From positions 248,001-312,000 of the forward strand of contig NZ_JBFAJC010000004.1 in assembly GCF_040655075.1 (NCBI RefSeq): a stretch of DNA of 64,000 nt, in the 5' to 3' direction. How positions within the stretch are numbered: the first letter of the stretch is position 1; each line of letters opens with the position of its first letter. Made by a program: the position numbers and the translations under genes. This DNA comes from Actinoallomurus sp040655075 (GTDB lineage: Bacteria; Actinomycetota; Actinomycetes; Streptosporangiales; Streptosporangiaceae). A model generated the notes under the pieces. That model was not told the origin of the DNA. It searched no databases and saw only the letters and a program-made list of their open reading frames with translations. This document shows positions 50,048 through 57,871 of this stretch, one piece after another.

Positions 50048-50482
50048 TCAGTCGTAGAGCGCGCCGATCAGGGCGCCTTGGCCCGACTGGAGGACGTGAG
50101 CCGTCTCCAGCGGTATCCAGAAACACTCGAACGTCGTGGGCTCCCGCTCGCCGTCGTGGAGCTCCTGACTGACCCATCGCTCCGGCGCAGGCCCGGCCAG
50201 ACCCAGGGCGAAGACGTGCCGCCGCTGAATCTCGAAGCGGTACGGGCTGATGTCGTACGTGACCTCTCCCAGCTTCCGGGTGATGCTGAACCGGGTGAGA
50301 CCGGTCTCCTCCCGGGCCTCGCGAAGGGCGGCCTCCTCCGGCGCCTCACCCTGGCGAATGCCGCCGCCGGGAACCTGGACGCCGACCTCCTCGTAGGACT
50401 CGCCAACGTGCCGGAAGACCAGAAGCCGTCCCTCGCGGACGACATAGCAGAGCACCTTGTCCGTGACGGCCTTCTCGGTCAT
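50048..50482 (-). CDS. NUDIX hydrolase
   Basis: 144 residues from ATG 50482. The Nudix box GGGIRQGEAPEEAALREARE is followed by ETGL, giving the full GX5EX7REUXEEXGU motif that binds the catalytic magnesium. YVVREGRLLVFRHVGESYEE precedes it. It hydrolyses a nucleoside diphosphate-linked compound; specificity is not readable. It lies 8 bp after the DoxX-like gene, probably in one operon. Confidence 0.93.
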   Translation of the reverse strand: MTEKAVTDKVLCYVVREGRLLVFRHVGESYEEVGVQVPGGGIRQGEAPEEAALREAREETGLTRFSITRKLGEVTYDISPYRFEIQRRHVFALGLAGPAPERWVSQELHDGEREPTTFECFWIPLETAHVLQSGQGALIGALYD

Positions 50483-50490
50483 GGCGCTGC

Positions 50491-50841
50491 TCAGCCCGTG
50501 GTGATCAGGTACGCCAGCGCGCCGACCAGAGCCAGGACGACGGCGTCGACAGAGATCATCTTCACGGAGTCGCGGACCCGCAGACGGCTGATGATCGCAC
50601 CGCACATCAGCGCGGCCAGACCGATCGCCGCGACCGCGCCGAGCCCCGGAAACGCCATGCCGATCAGCAAGCCGGCACCACCCGCCGCCTCGAGGGACCC
50701 GATCACACGCCATAGCTCTGGTGGCAGGCCGAGATGGTCACGGATCTTCACCGACTCCGGCCGGTCCACCACCTTGACCATGCCGGTCACCACGAAGAGC
50801 AGCCCAAGGATCACCGACAGTGTGATGGTCATGAAAGGCAT
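50491..50841 (-). CDS. DoxX family membrane protein
   Basis: 116 residues from ATG 50841, chosen for GGAGG six bases upstream. Four membrane helices are seen (ITLSVILGLLFVVTGMVKVV, LWRVIGSLEAAGGAGLLIGM, LGAVAAIGLAALMCGAII and SVDAVVLALVGALAYLI). FVVTGMVKVVDRPE and the helix pattern fit DoxX/DUF4870-like proteins, often linked to redox or thiol stress. A symmetric site at 50889-50906 lies in its promoter. Confidence 0.88.
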   Translation of the reverse strand: MPFMTITLSVILGLLFVVTGMVKVVDRPESVKIRDHLGLPPELWRVIGSLEAAGGAGLLIGMAFPGLGAVAAIGLAALMCGAIISRLRVRDSVKMISVDAVVLALVGALAYLITTG

Positions 50842-50888
50842 CCTGGTCCTCCAGCGCATCGAGCGACTGAACGGTCATCATCGGTCAC

Positions 50889-50906
50889 TTGAACGGCGCT
50901 GTTCAA
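50889..50906. promoter_or_regulatory. Palindrome upstream of the DoxX-NUDIX operon
   Basis: TTGAAC-GGCGCT-GTTCAA is an 18-bp palindrome with perfect 6-bp arms, about 50 bp upstream of the DoxX start. Related words (TGAACGG) occur nearby at about 50869. The regulator is not adjacent. Confidence 0.55.
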
Positions 50907-51053
50907 TCCGTAACCGTTCGAGCACGAACCGCCTTCTCGGCCAGCGGCGCATGGAACCGGGCTTCCCGCCGTCGACGATCGACCGCTTCCTCGCCACCGG
51001 CGAGCTCGACGCGGCATCCACGGCCCGGGAAAGCGGCCAATACAGTGACATCT

Positions 51054-51683
51054 GTGATCGATAAGGAAAGCGCCCAGGGCGCGCGGCAGACCGATGCGGC
51101 GATCGAGGCTTTCTTCGCCGGCCGGCCGGACGATGCCCGCAGAGTGACCCTGCGCCCGCTCGCCGGCAGTGATCAGAGCGAGTTCCTCGATCTGGTGAGC
51201 GTCAGCGACGACCTGCATCGTCCGTGGATGTCCCTGCCCTCCACACCGCAGCAGTTCCAGGCGTACGCCGCGCGGTACGAGCAGCCCGGCGAGGAGTCGC
51301 TGCTGGTGTGCGTACGCGGCACCGGTGCCATCGCCGGCATGGTCAACATCAACAGCATCATCCGCGGGCGCCTCCAGTCCGGCGCCCTCGCCTACGCCGC
51401 CTTCGCCCCCACCGCCGGTCAGGGCTATCTGACCGAAGGCCTCGACCTGGTGGTGCGGTACGCCTTCGAGCAGTTGCGGCTCCACCGGCTCGAAGCCCAG
51501 ATCCAGCCCGACAACCATGCCTCCATCCGGCTGGTCCGGCGAGTCGGCTTCCGGCACGAGGGCAACTCGCCGGAGTTCCTGTTCATCGACGGCGCCTGGC
51601 GAGACCACGAGCGGTGGGCCATCACCAACACCATGATCGATATCAGGCCGACGGCTCCCCATCCGACCCTGCCCGAACGCTGA
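51054..51683 (+). CDS. GNAT acetyltransferase, RimJ/RimL type
   Basis: 209 residues from GTG 51054. TACAGT at 51041-51046 fits a -10 box only seven bases before the GTG, so the message is probably leaderless. RRVTLRPLAGSDQSEFLDLV, AYAAFAPTAGQGYLTEGLDL and LHRLEAQIQPDNHASIRLVR are the RimJ/RimL pattern, followed by VGFRHEGNSPEFLFIDGAWR and DHERWAI. The acetyl acceptor (protein N-terminus or small molecule) is unknown. The 140 bases before it hold no convincing gene. Confidence 0.92.
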   Translation: MIDKESAQGARQTDAAIEAFFAGRPDDARRVTLRPLAGSDQSEFLDLVSVSDDLHRPWMSLPSTPQQFQAYAARYEQPGEESLLVCVRGTGAIAGMVNINSIIRGRLQSGALAYAAFAPTAGQGYLTEGLDLVVRYAFEQLRLHRLEAQIQPDNHASIRLVRRVGFRHEGNSPEFLFIDGAWRDHERWAITNTMIDIRPTAPHPTLPER

Positions 51684-51770
51684 GCACCGGTCGGCCGCGT
51701 GACCGCGCGGCCGGCGAGCCGGGTGGCAGTGGCCGCCGACTCCGGCCGGGCAGTGGCGGACCCGGCCGAC

Positions 51771-52340
51771 CTACCGCTGGGCGACGGTCGCGAACACGCC
51801 CCGCGCAGCCGTCCCATCCGGCCAGGTCCACCCGGCAACGAGGCGTCCGGGCGCCTCCTCGGCGGCCTCTGCCGACCGCAGAACGCGGTTGATCCGCACA
51901 TCGCCGTCAACAGGGCTGTGCACGACCACGGTCGGGTCCGGGGTGTCGCTCACGCTCTGACGCTGCGGCACCGCCTCGCCGCGCAGAAGCGCACGCAACC
52001 GCGCCGTCACCACCGGGTCGTGGACACCGTCGTAAATCCACCGGGTGCCGAGCACCCCGTGCTCGGAGGTGCCGATCAGCGCCTCGCCGGGAACGCCCTC
52101 CAGCGCCGCACCGCGGTAGCCCATCGGCACCAGGTACGCTGCCGGCTCCTGCGCGCTGGTGTCGACCACGACCATGAGCTCGATCCCGACCTCGCCCTTC
52201 GGATCGTCCAACCGGAACCCGCCGGCCTTGAGCAGCTCCGGCGTACCCGCACCGCCCACATACCAGCTCTGGTCCGGCAGCCACTCGGTGAGCAGCTCCA
52301 GCTTGGTGGGCGTCATGGTGGTGTGGTGGATGATGGCCAT
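51771..52340 (-). CDS. Maltokinase N-terminal-cap-like protein
   Basis: 189 residues. MAIIHHTTMTPTKLELLTEW, LPDQSWYVGG and GGFRLDDPKGEVGIELMVVV are typical of actinomycete proteins related to the N-terminal cap domain of maltokinase, often annotated as 1,4-alpha-glucan branching protein. VLGTRWIYDGVHDPVVTARL also fits. The kinase domain itself is absent and the length equals that of the stand-alone group, so it is not truncated. The role is unknown; a carbohydrate-related binding function is inferred. It lies just upstream of nothing obvious and convergent to the GNAT gene. Confidence 0.82.
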   Translation of the reverse strand: MAIIHHTTMTPTKLELLTEWLPDQSWYVGGAGTPELLKAGGFRLDDPKGEVGIELMVVVDTSAQEPAAYLVPMGYRGAALEGVPGEALIGTSEHGVLGTRWIYDGVHDPVVTARLRALLRGEAVPQRQSVSDTPDPTVVVHSPVDGDVRINRVLRSAEAAEEAPGRLVAGWTWPDGTAARGVFATVAQR

Positions 52341-52394
52341 GCGAGCTTCCTCACGCGTGTGTGCCGCCCCGTCTCTCTCGGGCTGTGATCGAAC

Positions 52395-53102
52395 CTATCG
52401 AGGCAGACCGATGAGGCCCTGACCTGACGTGCGTAGCGGTGCCAGCGCCGCGGACCAGGCGATGATCTCCTCCAGCATCCGGGTCAGCGTCTCGGCGTGA
52501 TGCGGGGCAGGAGTGCAAGTGCCCGGATCGGTGGGGTCGGTCGGGTCGGTGAAGGTGAAGTCGGTGAACATCGACAGCGCGACCTGGGTGGGCACATCGG
52601 CGACCTTCAGTTCGCCCATGACCTGACGCAGCTGCTCCACCGCACGAATTCCGCCGCTGGTGCCGTAGCCGACGAATCCGGCGGCCTTGTGCTGCCATTC
52701 GGCATACAGATAGTCCAGGGCGTTCTTCAGCGGGGCGGGGAAGGAGTGGTTGTACTCGGGGGTGACGAACACGAACGCGTCGAACGCCGCGACCGCCTGG
52801 GACCAGCGGCGGGTATGGGACTGGGCGTAAGCGCCGAAGGCGGCCGGGACCGGTTCGTCCAGCAGCGGCAGATCGAAGTCGGCCACATTCAGGATGTCGA
52901 TGCTGGCACGGCCGCCGGCGACGGCCGGGACCGGTTCGTCCAGCAGCGGCAGATCGAAGTCGGCCACATTCAGGATGTCGATGCTGGCACGGCCGCCGGC
53001 GACGGCCGGGGAGGCGGCGGCCGTGTCAAGGGCCCAACGGGCCACGGCGGTGCCGCGGCGTCCGGGGCGGGTGCTGCCGACGACGAGGGCGATGCGGATC
53101 AT
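52395..53102 (-). CDS. NADPH-dependent FMN reductase with in-frame duplicated segment
   Basis: 235 residues from ATG 53102; typical relatives have about 200. IRIALVVGSTRPGRRGTAVA is the FMN-phosphate loop, and FVFVTPEYNHSFPAPLKNAL, DYLYAEWQHKAAGFVGYGTS and GGIRAVEQLRQVM are the remaining flavodoxin-fold motifs. A 27-residue stretch (VAGGRASIDILNVADFDLPL and LDEPVPA) occurs twice in direct succession, the result of a perfect 81-bp tandem duplication. It lies 32 bp downstream of an ABM-domain gene, and both are divergent from a TetR regulator. Confidence 0.9.
   Translation of the reverse strand: MIRIALVVGSTRPGRRGTAVARWALDTAAASPAVAGGRASIDILNVADFDLPLLDEPVPAVAGGRASIDILNVADFDLPLLDEPVPAAFGAYAQSHTRRWSQAVAAFDAFVFVTPEYNHSFPAPLKNALDYLYAEWQHKAAGFVGYGTSGGIRAVEQLRQVMGELKVADVPTQVALSMFTDFTFTDPTDPTDPGTCTPAPHHAETLTRMLEEIIAWSAALAPLRTSGQGLIGLPR
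52841..53002. repeat. Perfect 81-bp tandem duplication inside the FMN reductase gene
   Basis: Copies 52841-52921 and 52922-53002 appear identical at every base, starting CGGCCGGGACCGG, with a further 8 bases of a third copy. The unit is 27 codons, so the frame is kept. Identity of the copies implies a recent event (or an assembly artefact). Confidence 0.95.
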
Positions 53103-53134
53103 CAGGGTCTCCTTGGGGAAGCGGTGGAGGGGTC

Positions 53135-53434
53135 TCACCGGGATTGGTAGGCCCCAGCCGGTTCCAGGTGGGTCACGGTCGGCGGCTGGGTGCAGATCCC
53201 GTTCAGCGCGGCCCGGTAGCGCTGGAAGGAAGCCAAGTGGTGATGGGCGGCCTCGGCCGGGCCACCGTCGGACTCGATGATGGCCAGGAACTGGCAGGTG
53301 CCTTCCAGGCGGAAGGTCTCGTAGCGCAGCCGTGGCGGTCGGCTGCGCTCCAGGTCCGCATAGACCTGTCGCAGCAGCTCGATGCTGTGGTCGACCAGTT
53401 CCGGCTGAACGGTGTAGCGGATCATCACGCGCAT
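53135..53434 (-). CDS. Antibiotic-biosynthesis-monooxygenase (ABM) domain protein
   Basis: 99 residues from ATG 53434 with GGGAG five bases upstream (ATG 53425 also possible). MIRYTVQPELVDHSIELLRQ, PRLRYETFRLEGTCQFLAII and ESDGGPAEAAHHHLASFQRY match the dimeric ferredoxin-like ABM fold of small cofactor-free monooxygenases. It is the first gene after the divergent TetR promoter and probably acts with the FMN reductase on a quinone-like or aromatic substrate. Confidence 0.85.
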   Translation of the reverse strand: MRVMIRYTVQPELVDHSIELLRQVYADLERSRPPRLRYETFRLEGTCQFLAIIESDGGPAEAAHHHLASFQRYRAALNGICTQPPTVTHLEPAGAYQSR

Positions 53435-53475
53435 GCGGGCTCCCGGTGGCACGACGGCACAGGCTGATTTCGTCA

Positions 53476-53523
53476 GACAAGCTGTTTTTTGCCGGACATG
53501 CTGTCTTCCATCGGACGTGCTGT
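53476..53523. promoter_or_regulatory. TetR operator array: three repeats with 19-bp period
   Basis: GACAAGCTGT (53476-53485), GACATGCTGT (53495-53504) and GACGTGCTGT (53514-53523) are spaced exactly 19 bp apart. The second is followed by C, giving the small palindrome GACA-TGC-TGTC. The array lies between the ABM start (53434) and the TetR start (53549). Confidence 0.75.
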
Positions 53524-53548
53524 CAAGCGAAGCGGTAGGCTCAAGTAC

Positions 53549-54172
53549 ATGCCCCCTACCCGTAAGTACGAGCAGCGGCTGCGGGCCAAGGCTGCCGACC
53601 AGACTCGGCGGCGCATCCTGGACGCCGTCTACCAGCGCCTCGTCGAGGCCCCCTCCGAGCAGGTCAGCATGGACAAGGTCGCCCAGCTCGCCGAGGTGTC
53701 CCGCTCGACGATCTACACCGTGTTCGGATCACGCGCGGGCCTGTTCGACGCGCTCGGTATGGACCTGCTCCACCGCGGCGGCTTCACCGACATGGTCACG
53801 GCCGTCCTGCAACCCGACGCCCGGCGCGGGCTCCGTGATGGGATCACCGGCAACGTGCACATGTACGCGGCGCACCGAGACGTACTACGCGCCCTGTTCT
53901 CCATGGCCCAACTCGACGCCGACGCCGTCGGCGGCACCGTGCGCCGCCTTGAGGACGGCCGCACCCAGGGCATGAACGACCTGGCCCAGCGCCTCCACGA
54001 CCAAGGCGCCCTCCGCGACGGGATCACCATCGACCAGGCCGGTCACCTGCTATGGCTCCATACCGGCTTCGACGCCTTCGACCTGCTGTTCACCGGACGA
54101 TCACTGTCCACCGACACGGTCGCCACCCTGCTGGCCCACGCCGCCGAACACGCCCTCTGCCGCCCCGCGTGA
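53549..54172 (+). CDS. TetR/AcrR family transcriptional regulator
   Basis: 207 residues from ATG 53549. AADQTRRRILDAVYQRLVEA, SEQVSMDKVAQLAEVSRSTI and YTVFGSRAGLFDALGMDLLH are the TetR DNA-binding domain. The ligand domain includes TGNVHMYAAHRDVLRALFSM and LLWLHTGFDAFDLLFTGRSL. It is divergent from the ABM-FMN reductase operon and likely represses it through the 19-bp-period array. Confidence 0.93.
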   Translation: MPPTRKYEQRLRAKAADQTRRRILDAVYQRLVEAPSEQVSMDKVAQLAEVSRSTIYTVFGSRAGLFDALGMDLLHRGGFTDMVTAVLQPDARRGLRDGITGNVHMYAAHRDVLRALFSMAQLDADAVGGTVRRLEDGRTQGMNDLAQRLHDQGALRDGITIDQAGHLLWLHTGFDAFDLLFTGRSLSTDTVATLLAHAAEHALCRPA

Positions 54173-54246
54173 CCGCTTACCTCAGGGCACCCCGATCACG
54201 GCAACGCACCGACACCTCGCGGGAAATCTGCTGGTCCTCGAGTGCG

Positions 54247-55539
54247 TCAGGCATCCTGGCCCCGCCGAGGAGATTCTCCTGTCCGCTGACCGCCGTCGCG
54301 GAGGGTGGCCGCCAAGTCGACGCAGTCACCACCGACTTGGCCGAACGAACCCTGGGGGAGCGGCGCGGTCAATCGACGAGCGAGCCACAGATAGGCGGCG
54401 GCGGTGAGCATGCCGATCGCGACGACTACGAGCAGGAGCCGGTAGTCCACGACGGACACCAGAGCGGCGCCCGCCGCGATGGAGATCGTCTGCGGACCGC
54501 TGACCAGTGTTTCGGCCGCGGTGGAGACCCGGCCGATAAGGGGACCGGGCGTGTGCCGCTGTATCACGGTGGTGAACCCGGTGACCATTATGGTCAGGCC
54601 CAGGCCGCCGATGACTCTTCCCACGAGGATGACGGACAGCCACGGAAAGACGTACAGGGCGTCGCCGAGCCCGAACGCGGCCATGCCGATCGCGATCGCA
54701 GCGAGTTCACCGACGCCTCGGGCGAGCCGACCGGCCCACAGTCCTCCGGCGATGGCGCCGACGCCCTGGGCCGAGGCGAGCACGCCGACGAACTCGGGCG
54801 GCCGGTGCAGGCCCTGGCCGACGACGGCGAACAGCACCGACTCATTGATGCCGATGACCAGGAAGCCGATGGCCGTGGCGATCGTCATGCGGCGCAGTGC
54901 CGCTTCGGTCCTGATGTGCGACAGGCCTGCGGTCAGTTCGCTCAGCCAGTGCAGGCCCGAGGGCACCGGCGGCTCCTCGTGCAGGCGCATGCGGGCGATG
55001 GCCGCCGCGGCGACCAGGAAGGTGACCGCGTCGATCGCGGCGACGGCCGCGCCGCCTAATACGGCGAACAGCGCCGCGCCCGCGAGCGGACCGCCCAGCC
55101 GGAGCCCTTCCCTGACCGTCTGCAGGGTGCCGTTGGCGCCGGCCAGCAGGTCGTCGGCGAGCAGTTCCTTCAGCAGGCCGCTGAGCGCGGCGGCGATCGT
55201 CACCGACGAGATGCCGTAGAGCGCGGCGACCGTGTAGATGATCCAGACGTCGGCGGCGCCGCGTACGGCGAACAGTGGGAGCAGCATCAGCGCCGAGGCG
55301 AGATTCGCGACGATGAGGAAGGGGCGGTGCCGGAAGCGGTCGACCAGCCAGCCGCCGAGCGGCGCCAGGACGTACGGCACCGCGATGAAGAGGGTGACCA
55401 GTCCGGCTGCGCCGTTGGAGCCGGTGAGGCTCTTGACCCAGATGGCGTACACCAGCATTAACAGCGCGTCGCCGACCATGCTCGCGGCCAGGCCGGCGAA
55501 CAGCAGCCGGAACGCGGGAACCCGGAAGACGGCGCGCAT
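54247..55539 (-). CDS. MFS exporter, 12 helices (MFS_3/enterobactin-exporter-like)
   Basis: 430 residues from ATG 55539. RVPAFRLLFAGLAASMVGDA is the start expected of the DHA3/MFS_3 group, and PLGGWLVDRFRHRPFLIVAN carries motif A. SGLLKELLADDLLAGANGTL and LQTVREGLRLGGPLAGAALF are also characteristic. About twelve membrane helices can be counted, followed by a polar tail. Its start overlaps the stop of an ArsR-type regulator as TGATG, so the exporter is co-translated with its probable repressor. Confidence 0.93.
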   Translation of the reverse strand: MRAVFRVPAFRLLFAGLAASMVGDALLMLVYAIWVKSLTGSNGAAGLVTLFIAVPYVLAPLGGWLVDRFRHRPFLIVANLASALMLLPLFAVRGAADVWIIYTVAALYGISSVTIAAALSGLLKELLADDLLAGANGTLQTVREGLRLGGPLAGAALFAVLGGAAVAAIDAVTFLVAAAAIARMRLHEEPPVPSGLHWLSELTAGLSHIRTEAALRRMTIATAIGFLVIGINESVLFAVVGQGLHRPPEFVGVLASAQGVGAIAGGLWAGRLARGVGELAAIAIGMAAFGLGDALYVFPWLSVILVGRVIGGLGLTIMVTGFTTVIQRHTPGPLIGRVSTAAETLVSGPQTISIAAGAALVSVVDYRLLLVVVAIGMLTAAAYLWLARRLTAPLPQGSFGQVGGDCVDLAATLRDGGQRTGESPRRGQDA

Positions 55540-56114
55540 CAGTCTTCGGCGTACGGTTCGGCGGGCACGGCCCAGGCGAAGATCCGGACCCGGCGGGCCC
55601 CAGGGGGACGTTCGGCCGGGTCCCGGCGCTTCTTGTGGCGGCTGACGATCGCGGTGATGGCCTCGTTGAGCTCTTTCAGCTCTTCCACGGTGAGCCAGTC
55701 GATGTTCTGGACCCAGTTCGCGGCGTCCTGCCATTCGGGCGGGTCGGTGCGCCGCCACGCCTGCCAGTCACGCAGCCCGGCGAACTCCTGCTCGACGAAC
55801 TGGGCGCTGAGCGCGTCGCTGGCGGCGGCCACCTCACCGGACTCGTCACTGTCACCCCACGACAAGACACGCGGTACCGGCCGCCACGGACGATGCCGGC
55901 CCTTCCCGCCGCCGGCCTCCTCGACGAAGCCGTACTTGGCGAGCTGACGCAGATGCCAGGAGCAGTTCGCCGGGCTCTCCCCGATCATCTCGGCGAGTTC
56001 GGTGGCGGTCGCGGTGCCGCGCTCGTACAGGGCCTGGCTCAGCCGCATGCGTACGGGGTGGGCGAGCGCACGCAGTTCACCCGGGTCGCGGAGTCTCCGT
56101 TCCGGTGTCTCCAT
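55539..56114 (-). CDS. ArsR/helix-turn-helix transcriptional regulator
   Basis: 191 residues from ATG 56114. RRLRDPGELRALAHPVRMRL, ALYERGTATATELAEMIGES and PANCSWHLRQLAKYGFVEEA are an ArsR-like winged helix lacking metal-binding cysteines. The C-terminal part (WQAWRRTDPPEWQDAANWVQ, VEELKELNEAITAIVSRHKK) is a helical domain found in actinomycete efflux regulators. It probably senses an organic ligand and controls its operon with the MFS exporter; an inverted repeat at 56137-56171 lies at its promoter, which also faces the divergent iminopeptidase gene. Confidence 0.9.
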   Translation of the reverse strand: METPERRLRDPGELRALAHPVRMRLSQALYERGTATATELAEMIGESPANCSWHLRQLAKYGFVEEAGGGKGRHRPWRPVPRVLSWGDSDESGEVAAASDALSAQFVEQEFAGLRDWQAWRRTDPPEWQDAANWVQNIDWLTVEELKELNEAITAIVSRHKKRRDPAERPPGARRVRIFAWAVPAEPYAED

Positions 56115-56136
56115 GCCAGGGACGATAGCCGTCAAA

Positions 56137-56171
56137 AGCATCTTTCGAAAGAGTCTTTCTATAAAGGTGCT
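56137..56171. promoter_or_regulatory. Inverted repeats between ArsR and iminopeptidase genes
   Basis: CTTTCGAAAG (56142-56151) is a perfect palindrome. AGCATCTTT (56137-56145) and AAAGGTGCT (56163-56171) are arms matching at 8 of 9 positions. The region is AT-rich and 23-57 bp upstream of the ArsR start. Confidence 0.6.
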
Positions 56172-56210
56172 AGTACAGTCCATCGGGCGTCGATTCAGGG
56201 AGGCCGGGCC

Positions 56211-57173
56211 GTGGGTGAGCCGTATCCGCCGATTGAGCCGTACGAGAGCGGGATGCTCGACGTCGGTGACGGCAACCTCGTGTACTGGGAGGCCTGTGGT
56301 AATCCGGACGGCAAGCCGGCGCTCGTCGTCCACGGCGGGCCGGGATCAGGGTGCGGCACGTGGATGCGCCGGTACTTCGACCCGGATCGGTACCGCGTCG
56401 TCCTGTTCGACCAGCGCGGCTGCGGGCGCAGCACTCCACACGCGAGCGATCCCGCGACCGACATGCGGCACAACACGACCAGGCATCTGATCGCCGACAT
56501 GGAGCAGCTGCGGGAGCACCTGGGCATCGACCGCTGGCTGTTGTACGGCGGCTCGTGGGGCTCCACGCTGATCCTCGCCTACGCCGAGTCCCACCCCGAG
56601 CGCGTGTCGGAGATCGTCATCTCCGCCGTCACCAGCACCCGACGCTCCGAGATCGACTGGCTCTACCGAGGTGTCGGGCGCTTCTTCCCCGAGCAGTGGG
56701 AACGCTTCCTCGCCGGAGCCCCCGGCACGCCACGCGACGGTGACATCGTCGCCGCCTATAGCCGCCTGATGGAGCACCCGGATGCCGCGGTACGGGAGAA
56801 GGCCACGGCCGACTGGTGCGCGTGGGAGGACGCGGTCCTTTCCGGGGAGACGAACAACACCTCCAACCCGTACGGCGACCGTCCCCCGGCCGCCCGACTG
56901 GCCCTCGTGCGCATCTGCTCGCACTACTTCGCCCACGGCGCGTGGCTCGAAGAGGGTGTGCTGCTTCGCGAGGCCGGCCGGCTGGCCGGCGTACCGGGTG
57001 TCCTGATCCACGGCCGGCTCGACATGGGCGGGCCGCTCGAAACGGCGTGGGAACTCAACCGTGCCTGGCCCGACGCGGAGTTGATCGTCGCCGAGGACGC
57101 AGGACACCTGGGCAGCGAGACGACACGCGACCACGTACTCCGAGCCCTCGACCGGTTCGCCGTTCCGGCTTGA
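56211..57173 (+). CDS. Proline iminopeptidase
   Basis: 320 residues from GTG 56211 with AGGGAGG seven bases upstream. It is an S33 alpha/beta hydrolase removing N-terminal proline from peptides. PALVVHGGPGSGCGT (oxyanion loop HGGPG at 41-45), VVLFDQRGCGRSTPHASDPA, the nucleophile elbow GGSWGSTL (Ser115), GVLIHGRLDMGGPLETAWEL (Asp) and AEDAGHLG (His) are all present. Length is normal. It is cytosolic and stands alone downstream of the divergent ArsR promoter. Confidence 0.95.
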   Translation: MGEPYPPIEPYESGMLDVGDGNLVYWEACGNPDGKPALVVHGGPGSGCGTWMRRYFDPDRYRVVLFDQRGCGRSTPHASDPATDMRHNTTRHLIADMEQLREHLGIDRWLLYGGSWGSTLILAYAESHPERVSEIVISAVTSTRRSEIDWLYRGVGRFFPEQWERFLAGAPGTPRDGDIVAAYSRLMEHPDAAVREKATADWCAWEDAVLSGETNNTSNPYGDRPPAARLALVRICSHYFAHGAWLEEGVLLREAGRLAGVPGVLIHGRLDMGGPLETAWELNRAWPDAELIVAEDAGHLGSETTRDHVLRALDRFAVPA

Positions 57174-57284
57174 GGGTGGGGAAACCCGAACCCCGGACGT
57201 CCGGGCCGGCACGATCGATCGCACCGACCGCCCTTCGGGAGCATGAAGCCGTCGAATTCCCCCTCTGTTACGAGGTGACGCTTC

Positions 57285-57704
57285 ATGCACCGATCATCCC
57301 GCCTGTTGGCGCTCGGTCTGGCCGCGATCTGCGTCGGTACGGCCCTGCCCGCGGCCGCGGACACGGGCCGGTTCACGCCGGGAGCGCCCGGCGTGGGCGA
57401 CCCGTGGTTCCCGGCCGAGGGCAACGGCGGCTACGACGTACGGCACTACGGCCTCGATCTGTCCTACGACCCGCGGACACAGCGGCTCGACGGAACCGCT
57501 CACATCGAGGCGCGGGCCACCCAGGATCTGTCCCGCTTCGATCGCCGCCTCGCTGGACGGCACGGAGGCAGGCCGCGCAGCAGTGGGGGCCGCCGAACTG
57601 CAGAGGCGGCAGGAGCACGACACCCTCGTCACGAGCCACCCGGACTGCTTCAGCGCACAGCAGGTCCAAGCCGCCTCAGCCAGGCTCCGGACCACCGCCC
57701 GCTG
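57285..57704 (+). pseudogene. 5' fragment of a secreted M1 metallopeptidase joined to an unrelated 3' fragment
   Basis: From ATG 57285 the frame encodes a signal peptide (SRLLALGLAAICVGTALPAA) and PGAPGVGDPWFPAEGNGGYD, then VRHYGLDLSYDPRTQRLDGT and ARATQDLSRFD. This is the start of actinomycete M1 aminopeptidase-like proteins, which should continue with the GAMEN and HExxH motifs. Here sense stops near 57540. A different frame then reads AASLDGTEAGRAAVGAAELQ and SHPDCFSAQQVQAASARLRT before a stop at about 57704, which looks like the end of another gene. The junction is a deletion or recombination scar. Confidence 0.7.
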
Positions 57705-57748
57705 ACCAGGGGGACTAGAGGACGAAGGACGTGCTCTCCTGCGTGTTG

Positions 57749-57871
57749 TTACTTCCCGATCTGGGACTCCATGCCGCTGCGGATCACAGCCGCCAACTCG
57801 ACGCAGTTGCCACCGGAGTTCCCGCTGCGGCTGCTCTTGCGCCAGCCGGTGAGGAGTTGAGGGGTGTTCAC
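57749..57871 (-). CDS. Short DUF397 protein (40 residues)
   Basis: GTG 57871 overlaps the stop of the XRE gene (GTGA), the arrangement normal for XRE/DUF397 pairs. The product contains LLTGWRKSSRSGNSGGNCVE, the diagnostic DUF397 start, then LAAVIRSGMESQIGK and TAA. Full-length relatives have about 60-70 residues and continue with a VRDSKDPxGP-type segment and a WxxF helix, which are missing. It may be a truncated but expressed form. These small proteins act with the XRE partner, probably as antitoxin- or toxin-like regulators. Confidence 0.75.
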   Translation of the reverse strand: MNTPQLLTGWRKSSRSGNSGGNCVELAAVIRSGMESQIGK

